Source of the DNA: Synergistaceae bacterium | GTDB taxonomy: Bacteria > Synergistota > Synergistia > Synergistales > Aminobacteriaceae | Assembly (NCBI GenBank): GCA_022837505.1 | Contig: JALHFZ010000002.1 | Location: 18,115 to 82,114 of the forward strand | DNA: 64,000 bases | Reading direction: 5' to 3' | Shown here: piece after piece, positions 26,210-35,577 of the stretch | Layout of the letters: the number at the start of each line of letters is the position of its first letter | Numbering within the stretch: the first letter of the stretch is position 1 | The notes under the pieces: generated by a model | The model's input: the letters and a program-made list of their open reading frames with translations, nothing else | What the model was told of the DNA's origin: nothing | The model's database searches: none | Program-made: the position numbers and the translations under genes

Positions 26210-28561
26210 TCAGGACCGGCGGAAGGTCACCACCGACACGCCGAATCCCCCCTCTTCAGGGCCTCCCAGGCGGCAGGAATCAACGTATTTCAAACGGGAG
26301 CAGAGGGAATGGACTTCCCGGCGCAAAACCCCCTCCCCCCTGCCGTGGATGACCGTTACCTGGTCGTAGCCTATCCTCATGGCCTGGTCGAGGTAGCGCT
26401 CCACTATGGGGATGGCTTCGTCCACGTTCATCCCCCGGACCATGACCGAGGGGGGGACCCTCTCGGGGGCGGAGGGAGCGCTTTCCCTGGGGGCAACGAT
26501 TCCCTTCGGTTTTTTCGAGGACTTGATCAGCTTTTTCGCTTCCACGTCCATGGTCATGGCCCCTGCCTTGACCACCGCCCGGGCTCCCTTGATCTTTTCA
26601 AGGAGCCCGACAATCTCCGTTCCAGCTATCTGGACGGTATCCCCGGGGGATGGAGGTGCACTGTCCCCCTCCCCTCCCTTGAGCAGGCGTTTTTCGTGGC
26701 GCTGCTCCAGCCGCTTTCGCTCCGCCCGGAGGGACTCTTTTGTATCATGGATCTGACGGTGGACCGCTGATTTCGAGGCCTCCTCGAGGTTCCGCAGAAA
26801 TTCCCGGCTGCTCTCCTCCGCCTTCTCGAGGATGGACGCCGCCTTCCGCTCCGCGTTGGAGAGGATGCCGTCCCTGTTTCCGGCAAGCTGCCGCACCTTT
26901 GCCTCATATTCATTCTTCAGGGCCGAGAGGCTCTTCTTCATTGCCGTAATCTCCTCCTCCTCCCTATCGAGCCACGCCTTTCTCTCATTCAGTTCAGCGA
27001 TCAGTTCCTCCACGGGGACGTCCCTCTCGCTCAGGACGGAATAGGCCTTTTCAATCACCTTTTCGGGCATGCCGTATCTCCTGGCGATGAGCAGGGCGTT
27101 GCTCTTTCCCGGAACGCCGAGGAGCATGCGGTAGGTGGGAGAGAGGGTCTCGGCGTCGAACTCCATGCTTGCCGTCTCGACTCCCGGCGCCGTGAGGGCG
27201 TACTGTTTCACCGGGTTGTGGTGGGTGGTGGCGAGGGTCAGCCCCTTTTCCTTCGTGAGGGTGTCAAGGACGGCGATGCCGAGGGCCGCCCCCTCCTGGG
27301 GGTCCGTCCCGGCACCGAGCTCATCGAGGAGGACAAGGGATCTCCGGTCGGCCCTCTCGAGGATTGAGATGATGTTGCTCACATGGGCGCTGAAGGTGGA
27401 GAGGTTCTGTTCGATGCTCTGTTCGTCCCCTATGTCGGCATAGACGGAGCTTATATTTCCCACCACCGAGTCCTCTTCGGCGGGGATGGGCAGGCCGCAC
27501 CAGGCGAGGTATACGCACACTCCGGCGGTTTTGAGCACCACGGTCTTTCCCCCCGTGTTCGGGCCCGTAACCACAAGGCTCCGGAAGCGCTCGCCGCACC
27601 GTATGCTTACCGGTACCGCCTGATCCCCCAGGAGGGGGTGACGGGCCTCCCGGAGATGGAACATGGTCTTTTCGGACCGCAGGGGAATCTTCCATTTATC
27701 CCGGGCCATGACTTCGCAGGCTCCGTAGAAGAGATCGAGGTCAGCCAGGACCTCCTGGGCGTCGAGAAGAGCCCTCTCTCTTTCGAGGAGTGTTCGGGTA
27801 AGGGCCCGGTAGATCTTGTGCTCTTCCTCCCGCTCCTCCCGCTCTGCGACGGCAAGGCGGTTGTTGAGGGGGACGAGGGATGAGGGCTCCATATAGACCG
27901 AGTTTCCCGAGCTTGACCGGTCCACCACTGTGCCTGGGAAGCGGTTGATGAATTCCTGCCGGACGAGAAAGACAAAATGGCCGTTCCTGAAGGCGGAGAC
28001 CCTTTCCTGAAGCATGTGTCCCAGGGAGGGGTTGTCTATTATCCCCTGGGCCGACCGGCGGATCTGCCGTTTCAGTCCGTCCATTTCTCCCCGGATCTTC
28101 GCCAGGGCCGGGCTCGCCGAATCGTAGAGTCTGCCCGCGTCGTCCACCACGCCGAGGGCCTCGATCTCGGGAGAAAAATCCCTCAGCTTTCTTGCCTGAG
28201 AGGTAAAGGCCGGATATTCATTTTCATAGGCGAGAAGGTGCTCCCGGTTTGTCCGGGCCATGGAGAGGAAACGGACGACCCCTGCGAGCTCTTCCCCTGA
28301 GAGCATGCCTGTCCTCTTCCCTTCCGCGAGAAGGGGGGCTATGGGCCCGACCTTCGGGTTCCACGGCCATTCTCCCTTTTCATCCCGGCAGCGGCGGAAA
28401 CTTTCAAGAAGGGTGATTCGCTCTTCAAGGTGGGCCGTCGTCGGCTGGGGGCGCAATTCATGAAGGGCGACGAGGCCGAGTTCGCTGCGGACTGACGAGG
28501 CGAATATACGGAGGATTTTTCCAATTTCGAGGATGGAGAGAATTTCATCCCTATATTCCAG
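26210..28561 (-). CDS. mutS2: Endonuclease MutS2
   Basis: About 783 aa. Core and clamp helices, MutS-type ATPase with Walker A TGPNTGGKT and LVLLDELGAGTDPQEG, a long coiled coil, a KOW-like segment, and a C-terminal Smr nuclease domain ending in TVIHGRGEGVLRREVH. MutS2 proteins act in recombination control and rescue of collided ribosomes. The first ATG/GTG/TTG in frame (TTG 28456) would remove 35 residues that match the family N-terminus; a CTG at 28561, eight bases after AGGAGG and overlapping the cvpA stop, gives a full-length protein. The CTG start is inferred. Confidence 0.93.
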   Translation of the reverse strand: MEYRDEILSILEIGKILRIFASSVRSELGLVALHELRPQPTTAHLEERITLLESFRRCRDEKGEWPWNPKVGPIAPLLAEGKRTGMLSGEELAGVVRFLSMARTNREHLLAYENEYPAFTSQARKLRDFSPEIEALGVVDDAGRLYDSASPALAKIRGEMDGLKRQIRRSAQGIIDNPSLGHMLQERVSAFRNGHFVFLVRQEFINRFPGTVVDRSSSGNSVYMEPSSLVPLNNRLAVAEREEREEEHKIYRALTRTLLERERALLDAQEVLADLDLFYGACEVMARDKWKIPLRSEKTMFHLREARHPLLGDQAVPVSIRCGERFRSLVVTGPNTGGKTVVLKTAGVCVYLAWCGLPIPAEEDSVVGNISSVYADIGDEQSIEQNLSTFSAHVSNIISILERADRRSLVLLDELGAGTDPQEGAALGIAVLDTLTKEKGLTLATTHHNPVKQYALTAPGVETASMEFDAETLSPTYRMLLGVPGKSNALLIARRYGMPEKVIEKAYSVLSERDVPVEELIAELNERKAWLDREEEEITAMKKSLSALKNEYEAKVRQLAGNRDGILSNAERKAASILEKAEESSREFLRNLEEASKSAVHRQIHDTKESLRAERKRLEQRHEKRLLKGGEGDSAPPSPGDTVQIAGTEIVGLLEKIKGARAVVKAGAMTMDVEAKKLIKSSKKPKGIVAPRESAPSAPERVPPSVMVRGMNVDEAIPIVERYLDQAMRIGYDQVTVIHGRGEGVLRREVHSLCSRLKYVDSCRLGGPEEGGFGVSVVTFRRS

Positions 28562-29120
28562 GGCTCTTCCCTCCTTTCAGGGAAGGCAGATCGGGAAGGG
28601 AAAGTTCAGGAAGGGAAAAGTCCCTGGGAAAAACCTTCCAGTTCTCGAGAAGTGCCTGAATGTCGGGCCAGAGAGCATCGGCCTGGCTCATCAGAAGGCT
28701 TTCGCCCATCCATTCCGTGGGGAGGAAGGGGGAGTAGGTCGTGATGCCCACGTAGAGAAAGAGGATGAGAAAAACGGCCTTGAGAAGGCCGGAGAGGACG
28801 CCGAGGACCCTGTCCACCATGGTAAGGGAGGCAAACTTGATGAAGGCCTTGACTCCCCGGCAGGCCATATTCGCCAGGATGACCGTAAGGATATAGATAA
28901 GGACCATGGATATGACCTTGAGAAGGGCCTCGCTGGGACCGTCCCACAGGGATGCCATCCACCGGGCGGGGAAAGGGGCGTAGTTCCATGCCAATATGAC
29001 CCCTCCCACCATTCCGAGGAGGGAGAAAAACTCCCCCGAAAGTCCGCGAAAGGCCCCCCGGACGGCCAGAGTTGCGGCCACAAGGGCAAGGGTGATGTCA
29101 AAGACGGAGGCAAAGGTCAT
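28551..29120 (-). CDS. CvpA-family membrane protein
   Basis: 189 aa, four hydrophobic helices, beginning FDITLALVAATLAVRGAFRG, the typical first helix with the glycine/arginine pattern of the CvpA/colicin-V-production family. The C-terminal 40 residues are hydrophilic. The molecular role is unknown; the usual neighbours are zapA and mutS2, as here. Overlaps zapA by 4 bases and mutS2 by 11. Confidence 0.85.
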   Translation of the reverse strand: MTFASVFDITLALVAATLAVRGAFRGLSGEFFSLLGMVGGVILAWNYAPFPARWMASLWDGPSEALLKVISMVLIYILTVILANMACRGVKAFIKFASLTMVDRVLGVLSGLLKAVFLILFLYVGITTYSPFLPTEWMGESLLMSQADALWPDIQALLENWKVFPRDFSLPELSLPDLPSLKGGKSPGI

Positions 29121-29368
29121 GGAATATACTTCTGTCCTCCGCTTTCAAGGGCTTCGCTGATTTTCACTCCGGTGGACTGGAGGAGCCATGCCAGCTGAAG
29201 ACAGGATATGAGCAGAAGGTCCTCCTGGTCATGGGATTTCTCCAGTCCCTCCGTCAGTTCGCTGAAAAGGGAGCGTATGCCCTTGAGGCTTTCGTCATCA
29301 AGGGCAGTCTTGACAAAGTAATTTTTCTTTCCTATGCGGATGGTCACCTCGCGGGAAAGAGTTTTCAC
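29117..29368 (-). CDS. zapA: ZapA-like cell-division protein
   Basis: 83 aa. Residues 5-50 have the ZapA pattern (VTIRIGKKNYFVKTALDDES), followed by a helix. ZapA bundles FtsZ filaments at midcell. Position between pheT and cvpA-mutS2 is a frequent zapA location in Gram-positive and related genomes. The coiled-coil region is short. Confidence 0.75.
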   Translation of the reverse strand: MKTLSREVTIRIGKKNYFVKTALDDESLKGIRSLFSELTEGLEKSHDQEDLLLISCLQLAWLLQSTGVKISEALESGGQKYIP

Positions 29369-29370
29369 CC

Positions 29371-29697
29371 TCAGGGTCTCCTTTCACCTCTGCCGTCCTG
29401 GACGGGAGTCTGCCCCTTTCTGTCCTCGGGCAAAAGGCCGCTCAGTTTCTGGTAGAGAGACTTCATCTGGCCGTCCATGAGGGATTTTTCCTTCTGAAAG
29501 GCCATCTTTTCCCTTTCGAGGATCTCAAAGTTCCGCTGGTTTTCCTTCATTACCCGGATGTTTTCAATTTCCTTTTCGCCTATCTGGTTTTTAAGCTCGT
29601 TGACCTGAATGCGGAGCTGATCTCTCTCGCTTCGAAGACCCGTCACCATCTCCACCAGTCTGTCTGTAAGCTGCTCAAGATTTTCAAGGGTTCCCAT
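29371..29697 (-). CDS. Small coiled-coil protein, ZapB-like
   Basis: 108 aa. Residues 1-85 form one heptad-rich coiled coil (for example EQLTDRLVEMVTGLRSERDQ) followed by a short basic tail. No catalytic motif. Size, coiled coil and adjacency to zapA suggest a ZapB-type Z-ring factor, but sequence alone does not prove it. Lies 12 bases after pheT. Confidence 0.6.
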   Translation of the reverse strand: MGTLENLEQLTDRLVEMVTGLRSERDQLRIQVNELKNQIGEKEIENIRVMKENQRNFEILEREKMAFQKEKSLMDGQMKSLYQKLSGLLPEDRKGQTPVQDGRGERRP

Positions 29698-29709
29698 GGA
29701 AAAGCCTCC

Positions 29710-32112
29710 TTATCGTAGTATATAGCCGAAGGACGTCAGAGTGTTTCGGATCGTGCTGTGAATTTCCTCTACCGCCTCGTCTTTGAGGGTCTGGTCTTTT
29801 TTCTGGTAGGAAAGGGAGAAGGCCAGGCTCCGGAAGCCCTCGGGTACCCCCTTGCCGCTGTAGATGTCGAAGAGCCGGACGTCCTGAAGGAGGTCCCCCC
29901 CGGAGGAGCGTATGCGGGATATGACCTCGTCCACGGAGCTGTCGGCGGGGACGAAAAGGGAGATGTCCCGGAGGACGGGAGGATAGGGGGTCAGCTCCCG
30001 GAAGTTCGGAAGAACGGGATTTTCAAGGATCCCGAGATCGAACTCGAAGGCGTAGAGGGGTGCGCAGTCCAGTTCCTTCTCCACGGCCGGCTTCAGCCGG
30101 AGGAGATACCCTCCGTCCCTTCCGGCGGACAGTATTCGGGCCGTCTGCCCCTCGTGGCCGAAGGGTTCATGCCCCCGGAGGAAATCAAGGCAGATCCCCC
30201 GGCTCTCCCCCAGGGTCAGAACATCCCCCTTGAGGGAGAAAAAGTCCTCCTCTTCGGAGTGCCCCCAGGGAAGGCGCCCGTCCCTGCCGCCGTAGACCAC
30301 GCCTGCGACCTTTTCGACCTCCTCGTGCCCCCCTTCCGGAAGGGGAAGGAAGACCCGGCCGAGTTCAAATACCCGGATTCCCGTACGCCACCCCGCAAGG
30401 ACGCTTCGCTCCACTCCCCGGAGAAGGCCGGGAAGGAGGGTGGTGCGCATCTTTGACTGCTCGGCGCTCAGGGGGTTCGCCAGGGAGAGGGGCCGGGCGC
30501 GCCGGTCCTCCTCCGGCAGGCGGAGGAGGGAGATGAAGGAGGGGGAGAGGAAGCTGTAGTTCAGCAGCTCCACATACCCCCGGGAAAGGAGTATCTTCCG
30601 GAGGTCTCCCTTCAGACGGGTGACGGGGCCGATGTCTCCCCGGCCGTAGAGGACCCGGGGAAGGCGGGGGGCAAGGGTTTCGTTGTACCCCCGGATCCTC
30701 CCTACCTCTTCAAGGAGATCCTCCTCGATGGATATGTCCGGCCTCCAGGAGGGGACGGAGAAGATCCGCCCCTCAGGGGAAGAGGATTTTTCGATGATCC
30801 CGAGGCGGTTCAAAATTGCAGAGGCCTCGTCCAGATCGTCCGTGAGGAGGACTTTTCCGAGCTTTTCCCGGGTCAGGGGAACGGTGCGGCGGTCATCATC
30901 AGGGCAGTCCGTTCTGTCGAGGATGGCGAAGCCGGCCGTTCCCGCAGACCATTCCTCAAGGAGGGAGAAGATGTATTTCAAAGCGACAGGGGCCATCTTC
31001 CGGTCCACCGTCCGGGCATACCGGAAGGCCGCCTCGGAGGGGATGCCGAGCCTCCGGGAGGTCCGGCTTACGGAGAGGCTGTCAAAGGATGCGGATTCTA
31101 TGAAGACGGTCTTCGTCTCAGGAAGAATTTCGCTGTTCTCCCCTCCCATGACGCCGGCGATCCCCACGGGGACATCTCCGCTCGTGATGAGCATGTCCCC
31201 CTCGGCCATGATGTGGCTTTTTCCGTCGAGGGTGGTGAACTTCTCCCCGGGCCTTGAAGGCCTCACGGTGATCTCCGGCGCGGGGAGGCGGAGGGCGTCA
31301 AAGGCATGGGTGGGCTGGCCGAGGGTGAGCATGGCCAGATTGGTGGCGTCCACCATGGGGGAGATGGGACGCATTCCGAGAAGGGACAGGGCGATGCGGA
31401 CCCGGAGGGGTGAGGATCCGCCTTTAAGGTCGGTGACAAACCCCAGGCAGTACCGGGAGCAGCCGGGGGTCTTCAGAGTGATCCCCTGGAAGGGGACGGG
31501 CCAGTCCTTTGCGCCGCTTTCAGGGAGATCGGCGGGGTTCTTTTTCCATTCCGATCCGGGGAAGAGGGCATAGACTTCCCTGGCCACCCCGAGAAGGCTG
31601 AGCAGGTCACCCCGGTTGGGAGTTACGGAAAGATCGAGGACCACATCGTCGAGGCCGAGCCAGGAAGGGGCGTCCTCTCCGAGGGGGGCATCCTCCGGAA
31701 GGCGCAGAATACCGAACTCGTCCGCCGCCTGGGGAACACCCAGTTCCTCCGCGGAGAGGAGCATCCCCTCGCTGTGGACAGAGCCGAAGTCCTTCGCTCC
31801 GAGGACCGTACCGTCCGCCAGGACGGCACCGGGGCGCCCCCAGGGGACGTAATCGCCCGCAGAGAGGTTGGGGGCGGCGGTGACGACCAGGGCCGTCCCT
31901 CTGCCGTCATCCATTTCGGCCACCCAGAGGGTTTCTTTTTCAGGGTGGGGACGGAGGGAGTTCACCCGGGCGATGCGGATTCCCCTGAGCTTTTCGCCGG
32001 GTCGTGTCAGAGATTCCACTTCGCAGCCGGTGAGGGTGAGCCGCTCCGCCACCTCCTCCACCGAGGCGGGGATGGAGAGAATATCCTTCAGAAGATTCCA
32101 GGTGATCAGCAT
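29710..32112 (-). CDS. pheT: Phenylalanyl-tRNA synthetase beta subunit
   Basis: 800 aa. N-terminal EMAP-II-like tRNA-binding OB domain (GIRIARVNSLRPHPE), B3/B4 editing domain, B5 DNA-binding-like domain and C-terminal ferredoxin-fold anticodon-binding domain (FREL.PYPPVLRDISLFV pattern). Forms the alpha2-beta2 enzyme with PheS and edits Tyr-tRNA-Phe. The start overlaps pheS by 7 bases. Confidence 0.97.
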   Translation of the reverse strand: MLITWNLLKDILSIPASVEEVAERLTLTGCEVESLTRPGEKLRGIRIARVNSLRPHPEKETLWVAEMDDGRGTALVVTAAPNLSAGDYVPWGRPGAVLADGTVLGAKDFGSVHSEGMLLSAEELGVPQAADEFGILRLPEDAPLGEDAPSWLGLDDVVLDLSVTPNRGDLLSLLGVAREVYALFPGSEWKKNPADLPESGAKDWPVPFQGITLKTPGCSRYCLGFVTDLKGGSSPLRVRIALSLLGMRPISPMVDATNLAMLTLGQPTHAFDALRLPAPEITVRPSRPGEKFTTLDGKSHIMAEGDMLITSGDVPVGIAGVMGGENSEILPETKTVFIESASFDSLSVSRTSRRLGIPSEAAFRYARTVDRKMAPVALKYIFSLLEEWSAGTAGFAILDRTDCPDDDRRTVPLTREKLGKVLLTDDLDEASAILNRLGIIEKSSSPEGRIFSVPSWRPDISIEEDLLEEVGRIRGYNETLAPRLPRVLYGRGDIGPVTRLKGDLRKILLSRGYVELLNYSFLSPSFISLLRLPEEDRRARPLSLANPLSAEQSKMRTTLLPGLLRGVERSVLAGWRTGIRVFELGRVFLPLPEGGHEEVEKVAGVVYGGRDGRLPWGHSEEEDFFSLKGDVLTLGESRGICLDFLRGHEPFGHEGQTARILSAGRDGGYLLRLKPAVEKELDCAPLYAFEFDLGILENPVLPNFRELTPYPPVLRDISLFVPADSSVDEVISRIRSSGGDLLQDVRLFDIYSGKGVPEGFRSLAFSLSYQKKDQTLKDEAVEEIHSTIRNTLTSFGYILR

Positions 32113-33152
32113 GAGAAGGTCCTCCCGGAGAGAAGATAGGGAACGTTGCCGTCGAAAAGCACCCTCAGGTCCGTCAGGCCGTATTTGAGCATGGCGAGGC
32201 GGTCGAGGCCGATCCCCCAGGCGAAGCCGTTGAAGACCTCGGGGTCGATGCCGCCGCTGCGCAGGACATTGGGGTGAACCATGCCCAGGCCGGCCACCTC
32301 AAGCCACCCCGTCCCCTTGCATATTCTGCAGGAGGGGTTTTTCCCAGAACACTCCACGCACTCGATGTCCAGTTCGAGGGAGGGCTCGGTGAAGGGGAAG
32401 TAGCTCCCCCGGTATCTCGCCTTGAGGGGGCGGGCGAAGATCCCCTCCATGAGCACTTCGAGGCACCCCTTCATGTCCGCCACGGAGATGTCCTTTTCCA
32501 CGAGAAGCCCCTCGAGCTGGTTGAACATGGGGGAATGGGTGGGGTCGCTGTCCTTGCGGTAGACCTTTCCGGGACAGGCAATCCGCAGAGGAGCGCCGTG
32601 GGCGAGCATGGACCGGACCTGCACCGGCGAGGTATGGGTCCGAAGGAGATGTCCGTCGGGGAAATAGAAGGTGTCCTGCATATCCCTGGCAGGATGGGAG
32701 GCGGGGATATTCAGGGCCTCGAAGTTGTGGAAGTCGTCCTCGATCTCAGGGCCGAGGGCCACGGAGAATCCGAGCCCGGCGAGGATCTCCACCACATCGT
32801 GCATGAGCTGGGCCACGGGGTGAATGCCCCCCCATGTTCTGCCCCTGGCCGGGAGGGTCACATCAAGGCCGCTTCTCCGCTCGACCTCCGAGGACTGGCG
32901 TTCCTCGAGAAATACCCTTCTGTCGGCGAGGCGGGATTCGAAGTCATCCCTCAGGGAGTTTACCGCCTCCCCTGCCCGGGGGCGTTCCTCCGGCGGGAGG
33001 GATCCGAGGTTTTTCAGCCAGGAAGTGAGTTTTCCTTTTTTTCCCAAAAAGAGGACTTTCACCTGCTGGAGGGCTTCGGGCGTTTCGGTTCCGGAGAGGG
33101 CGTCGTTGAACTCAGCCCTCATCCCTTCAAGGTCATCGAAAATTTCTGTCAC
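32106..33152 (-). CDS. pheS: Phenylalanyl-tRNA synthetase alpha subunit
   Basis: 348 aa catalytic subunit. Class II synthetase motifs are visible: motif 2 in TSPVQVRSMLA and YRKDSDPTHSPMFNQLEG, motif 3 in FAWGIGLDRLAMLKYGL. The N-terminal 90 residues form the helical tRNA-binding coiled coil. An insert with four cysteines (ECVECSG and CRICKG) may bind a metal; similar zinc-type inserts occur in some PheS. Overlaps the upstream potassium gene by 4 bases. Confidence 0.96.
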   Translation of the reverse strand: MTEIFDDLEGMRAEFNDALSGTETPEALQQVKVLFLGKKGKLTSWLKNLGSLPPEERPRAGEAVNSLRDDFESRLADRRVFLEERQSSEVERRSGLDVTLPARGRTWGGIHPVAQLMHDVVEILAGLGFSVALGPEIEDDFHNFEALNIPASHPARDMQDTFYFPDGHLLRTHTSPVQVRSMLAHGAPLRIACPGKVYRKDSDPTHSPMFNQLEGLLVEKDISVADMKGCLEVLMEGIFARPLKARYRGSYFPFTEPSLELDIECVECSGKNPSCRICKGTGWLEVAGLGMVHPNVLRSGGIDPEVFNGFAWGIGLDRLAMLKYGLTDLRVLFDGNVPYLLSGRTFSC

Positions 33153-33829
33153 TTGCCGTTTTCCTCCTCATCTTTCTTTTCCATAAGCTTTTTGATATTC
33201 TCCTCCGATCCGGCCAGGAGGATCTTATCCCCTTCCTCCATGACCGTATCGTACCGGGGAAGGAACCGTTTGCCCTTCCGGTCGAAGAGAAGAACCACTC
33301 CATTATACGTCTTTTGAAAATCAGCTTCCATGAGGGTCTTTCCCACCATGCTCGGCAGGACGGCCACTTCCCCCACGAGGAAATCCCGCCCTGACATGGA
33401 GGTGAAGTCGGCGGTCCAGGGGTTCACGATGGACTCCGCCAGCCGCCTCCCCATGTCCCGTTCGGGGAAGATGACCTTGTCGACCCCCACCCGGGCCAGG
33501 ACCCGGGCGTGAAGATTGGTCTGGGCCCGTGCAATGACGGTCTTTATTCCCATTCCCCTCAGAATTGCCGCAGAGAGAATGCTCGACTCGATGTCCTCGC
33601 CGATGGCGACGACGGCCACATCGGCCTCCTTCGCCCCTATCCGGTTGAGGAGCTCCTCTTCCGTGGCGTTGAGCTGGGCTGAGAAGTCCACCAGGGAGGC
33701 CACCGTTTCGACCCTGTCCTTCCGGCTGTCCACGGCCATGACGTACTGGCCGAGCTCCGAGAGCTTTTCGCAGAGGGAGAAGCCGAACCGTCCGAGGCCG
33801 ACCACGAGGATTGTCTGTTTTTCTTCCAT
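33149..33829 (-). CDS. Ktr/Trk potassium uptake regulatory subunit (RCK protein)
   Basis: 226 aa cytoplasmic gating ring. RCK_N nucleotide-binding Rossmann fold with GLGRFG near residue 11, then an RCK_C domain from about residue 140. KtrA/TrkA proteins bind ATP/ADP or NAD, and the RCK_C domain of KtrA binds cyclic-di-AMP in Firmicutes. Pairs with the channel subunit 13 bases upstream. The presence of cdaA in the same window makes cyclic-di-AMP control plausible but unproven. Confidence 0.9.
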   Translation of the reverse strand: MEEKQTILVVGLGRFGFSLCEKLSELGQYVMAVDSRKDRVETVASLVDFSAQLNATEEELLNRIGAKEADVAVVAIGEDIESSILSAAILRGMGIKTVIARAQTNLHARVLARVGVDKVIFPERDMGRRLAESIVNPWTADFTSMSGRDFLVGEVAVLPSMVGKTLMEADFQKTYNGVVLLFDRKGKRFLPRYDTVMEEGDKILLAGSEENIKKLMEKKDEEENGK

Positions 33830-33842
33830 GCCCTTCCCTTTC

Positions 33843-35162
33843 TTATCCTACGGGGATATTGGTCTCGGCGTAGGATATTTTTGAAATCGTCCGATCCCGG
33901 GAGACCATGCCGAATATGAATGTAAGGATACCAACCCTTCCCCAGAACATCAACAGGATGATCACGATTTTTCCCGGAGGGGAAAGGGAGGGGGTGATTC
34001 CGAGGGAGAGCCCCACCGTCCCCATGGCGGATATGGCCTCAAAGAGAAGGGTTCTGAAGGGGAGTTCCTCGAAGAGGGAGAGGAGGATGACCCCCGTCAG
34101 TACGGTCAGCAGATACAGAAAGGAAATGGCAAGGGCCCGGCGGATGTTCTCGTCCGCTATGGTCCGGTTGCGGTAGACCGCCCTTCTCCCCTGAATTTCC
34201 GAGAGGGAGGAGAAGAACAGGACCCCCGCGGTGGTGGTTTTGATCCCTCCGCCGGTGGAGCCGGGAGAGGCCCCGATGATCATGAGAAGGGAGAGAAGGA
34301 AGATGCCGAGGGATGAGGTGGCCCGGAGGGGGATCGTATTGAAGCCCGCTGTCCTGGCGGTGACGCTCTGAAAGAGGGCGTTCCACACTTTGAGGGGGAG
34401 AGAGAGGGGGGAAAGCCCGGCGGTTCTGTCGGAGAGGAAGAATAGGACCGTGCCGGCGAGGATGAGTATGGACGAGACCTGGAGGACGAGAACGGCATGG
34501 GGGGAGAGGCGGGTTCTCTCCGTAAGATGAAGCCAGAGCTCGCCGATGACGAGAAATCCCAGGCCGCCGGTGACAATGAGGATCATGACGGTTCCCGGAA
34601 GAATATACTGATTTGCAAACCCCTCAAGCCCGCCGGGAAGGGTTGAAAAACCGGCGTTGCAGAAGGCGCTGACGGAATGAAAGATCCCGTGGAAGAGGGC
34701 TTCGGAGGCCCCCATGGATCGGCTCAAAACGAAAACAAGGGGGATCACCGCCGCAGCCTCGATGATCAGGGTGATGAAGAGAATGCGGAAGATCAGCTTC
34801 ACTGCTCCGGAGGGGGTGTCGATGCCGAGGCCGCCGGTGAAGAGGATCCGCTCCCGGATTTTGATCCTGTGGCCGAGGAGAACCATGGTCGTCGTCGCCG
34901 CGGTCATCACCCCGAGGCCGCCGAGCTGGATGAGGAGCATAACCACCCACTGGGAGGCAAGGGTCAGGTCTTTTCCCGTATCCACGACGATGAGTCCCGT
35001 AACGCAGACGGCCGAGGTGCTGGTGAAGAGGGCGTCAAGAAAGTTCAGTGGGACGGGGGAACGGGAGTTGAAAGCCCATAGAAGCAGGGTTCCCGCCGCG
35101 ATGAGCAACAGGAACCCCAGTATGATCGTTTTTTCTATTTTGAGAGAACTGTAGGTCTTCAA
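33843..35162 (-). CDS. Ktr/Trk potassium uptake membrane subunit
   Basis: 439 aa, about eight to ten transmembrane segments in four M1-P-M2 units. Pore-loop-like segments include TSTSAVCVTGLIVVDTG, HSVSAFCNAGFSTLPGG and TARTAGFNTIPL, each carrying the single selectivity glycine expected of KtrB/TrkH rather than GYG. Imports potassium, probably coupled to sodium in the KtrB type. Encoded just before the RCK subunit and just after rplT. Confidence 0.92.
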   Translation of the reverse strand: MKTYSSLKIEKTIILGFLLLIAAGTLLLWAFNSRSPVPLNFLDALFTSTSAVCVTGLIVVDTGKDLTLASQWVVMLLIQLGGLGVMTAATTTMVLLGHRIKIRERILFTGGLGIDTPSGAVKLIFRILFITLIIEAAAVIPLVFVLSRSMGASEALFHGIFHSVSAFCNAGFSTLPGGLEGFANQYILPGTVMILIVTGGLGFLVIGELWLHLTERTRLSPHAVLVLQVSSILILAGTVLFFLSDRTAGLSPLSLPLKVWNALFQSVTARTAGFNTIPLRATSSLGIFLLSLLMIIGASPGSTGGGIKTTTAGVLFFSSLSEIQGRRAVYRNRTIADENIRRALAISFLYLLTVLTGVILLSLFEELPFRTLLFEAISAMGTVGLSLGITPSLSPPGKIVIILLMFWGRVGILTFIFGMVSRDRTISKISYAETNIPVG

Positions 35163-35182
35163 CGGAAGGGCAGGTACTGCAG

Positions 35183-35542
35183 CTACCTGCCGAGAGCGTT
35201 CCTGGCCTGATCGGTGAGCTGGACGAAGGCCGGCATGTCGTGAATGGCGAGCTCGGAGAGCATCTTGCGGTTGATTCCAATGCCCGCTTTCTTGAGGCCG
35301 TTCATCAGTACGCTGTAGGAGAGACCCTGGGCCCGGGAGGCTGCGTTGATACGGGTGATCCAGAGACGGCGGAAATCCCTCTTCTTCCGCTTCCGGTCGG
35401 TATAGGCCCTGGAGAGGGAGTGGAGATAGGCCTCTTTAGCCCTCCGGTAGACGTTTTTCTTTCTTCCCCAGTACCCTTTGGTTATGGCAAAAAGTTTTTT
35501 TCTTTTTTTATCGCTAGCGCTACCACCTTTGACGCGGGGCAT
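35183..35542 (-). CDS. rplT: 50S ribosomal protein L20
   Basis: 119 aa, basic. Starts MPRVKGGSASDKKRKKLFAI, normal for L20, with the conserved block YWGRKKNVYRRAKEA. Needed early in 50S assembly, and the usual autoregulator of the infC-rpmI-rplT operon through leader or intercistronic RNA structure. Confidence 0.97.
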   Translation of the reverse strand: MPRVKGGSASDKKRKKLFAITKGYWGRKKNVYRRAKEAYLHSLSRAYTDRKRKKRDFRRLWITRINAASRAQGLSYSVLMNGLKKAGIGINRKMLSELAIHDMPAFVQLTDQARNALGR

Positions 35543-35577
35543 CGCAAGTCACCTCTTTCGTTTAATTGACTGCTTCC

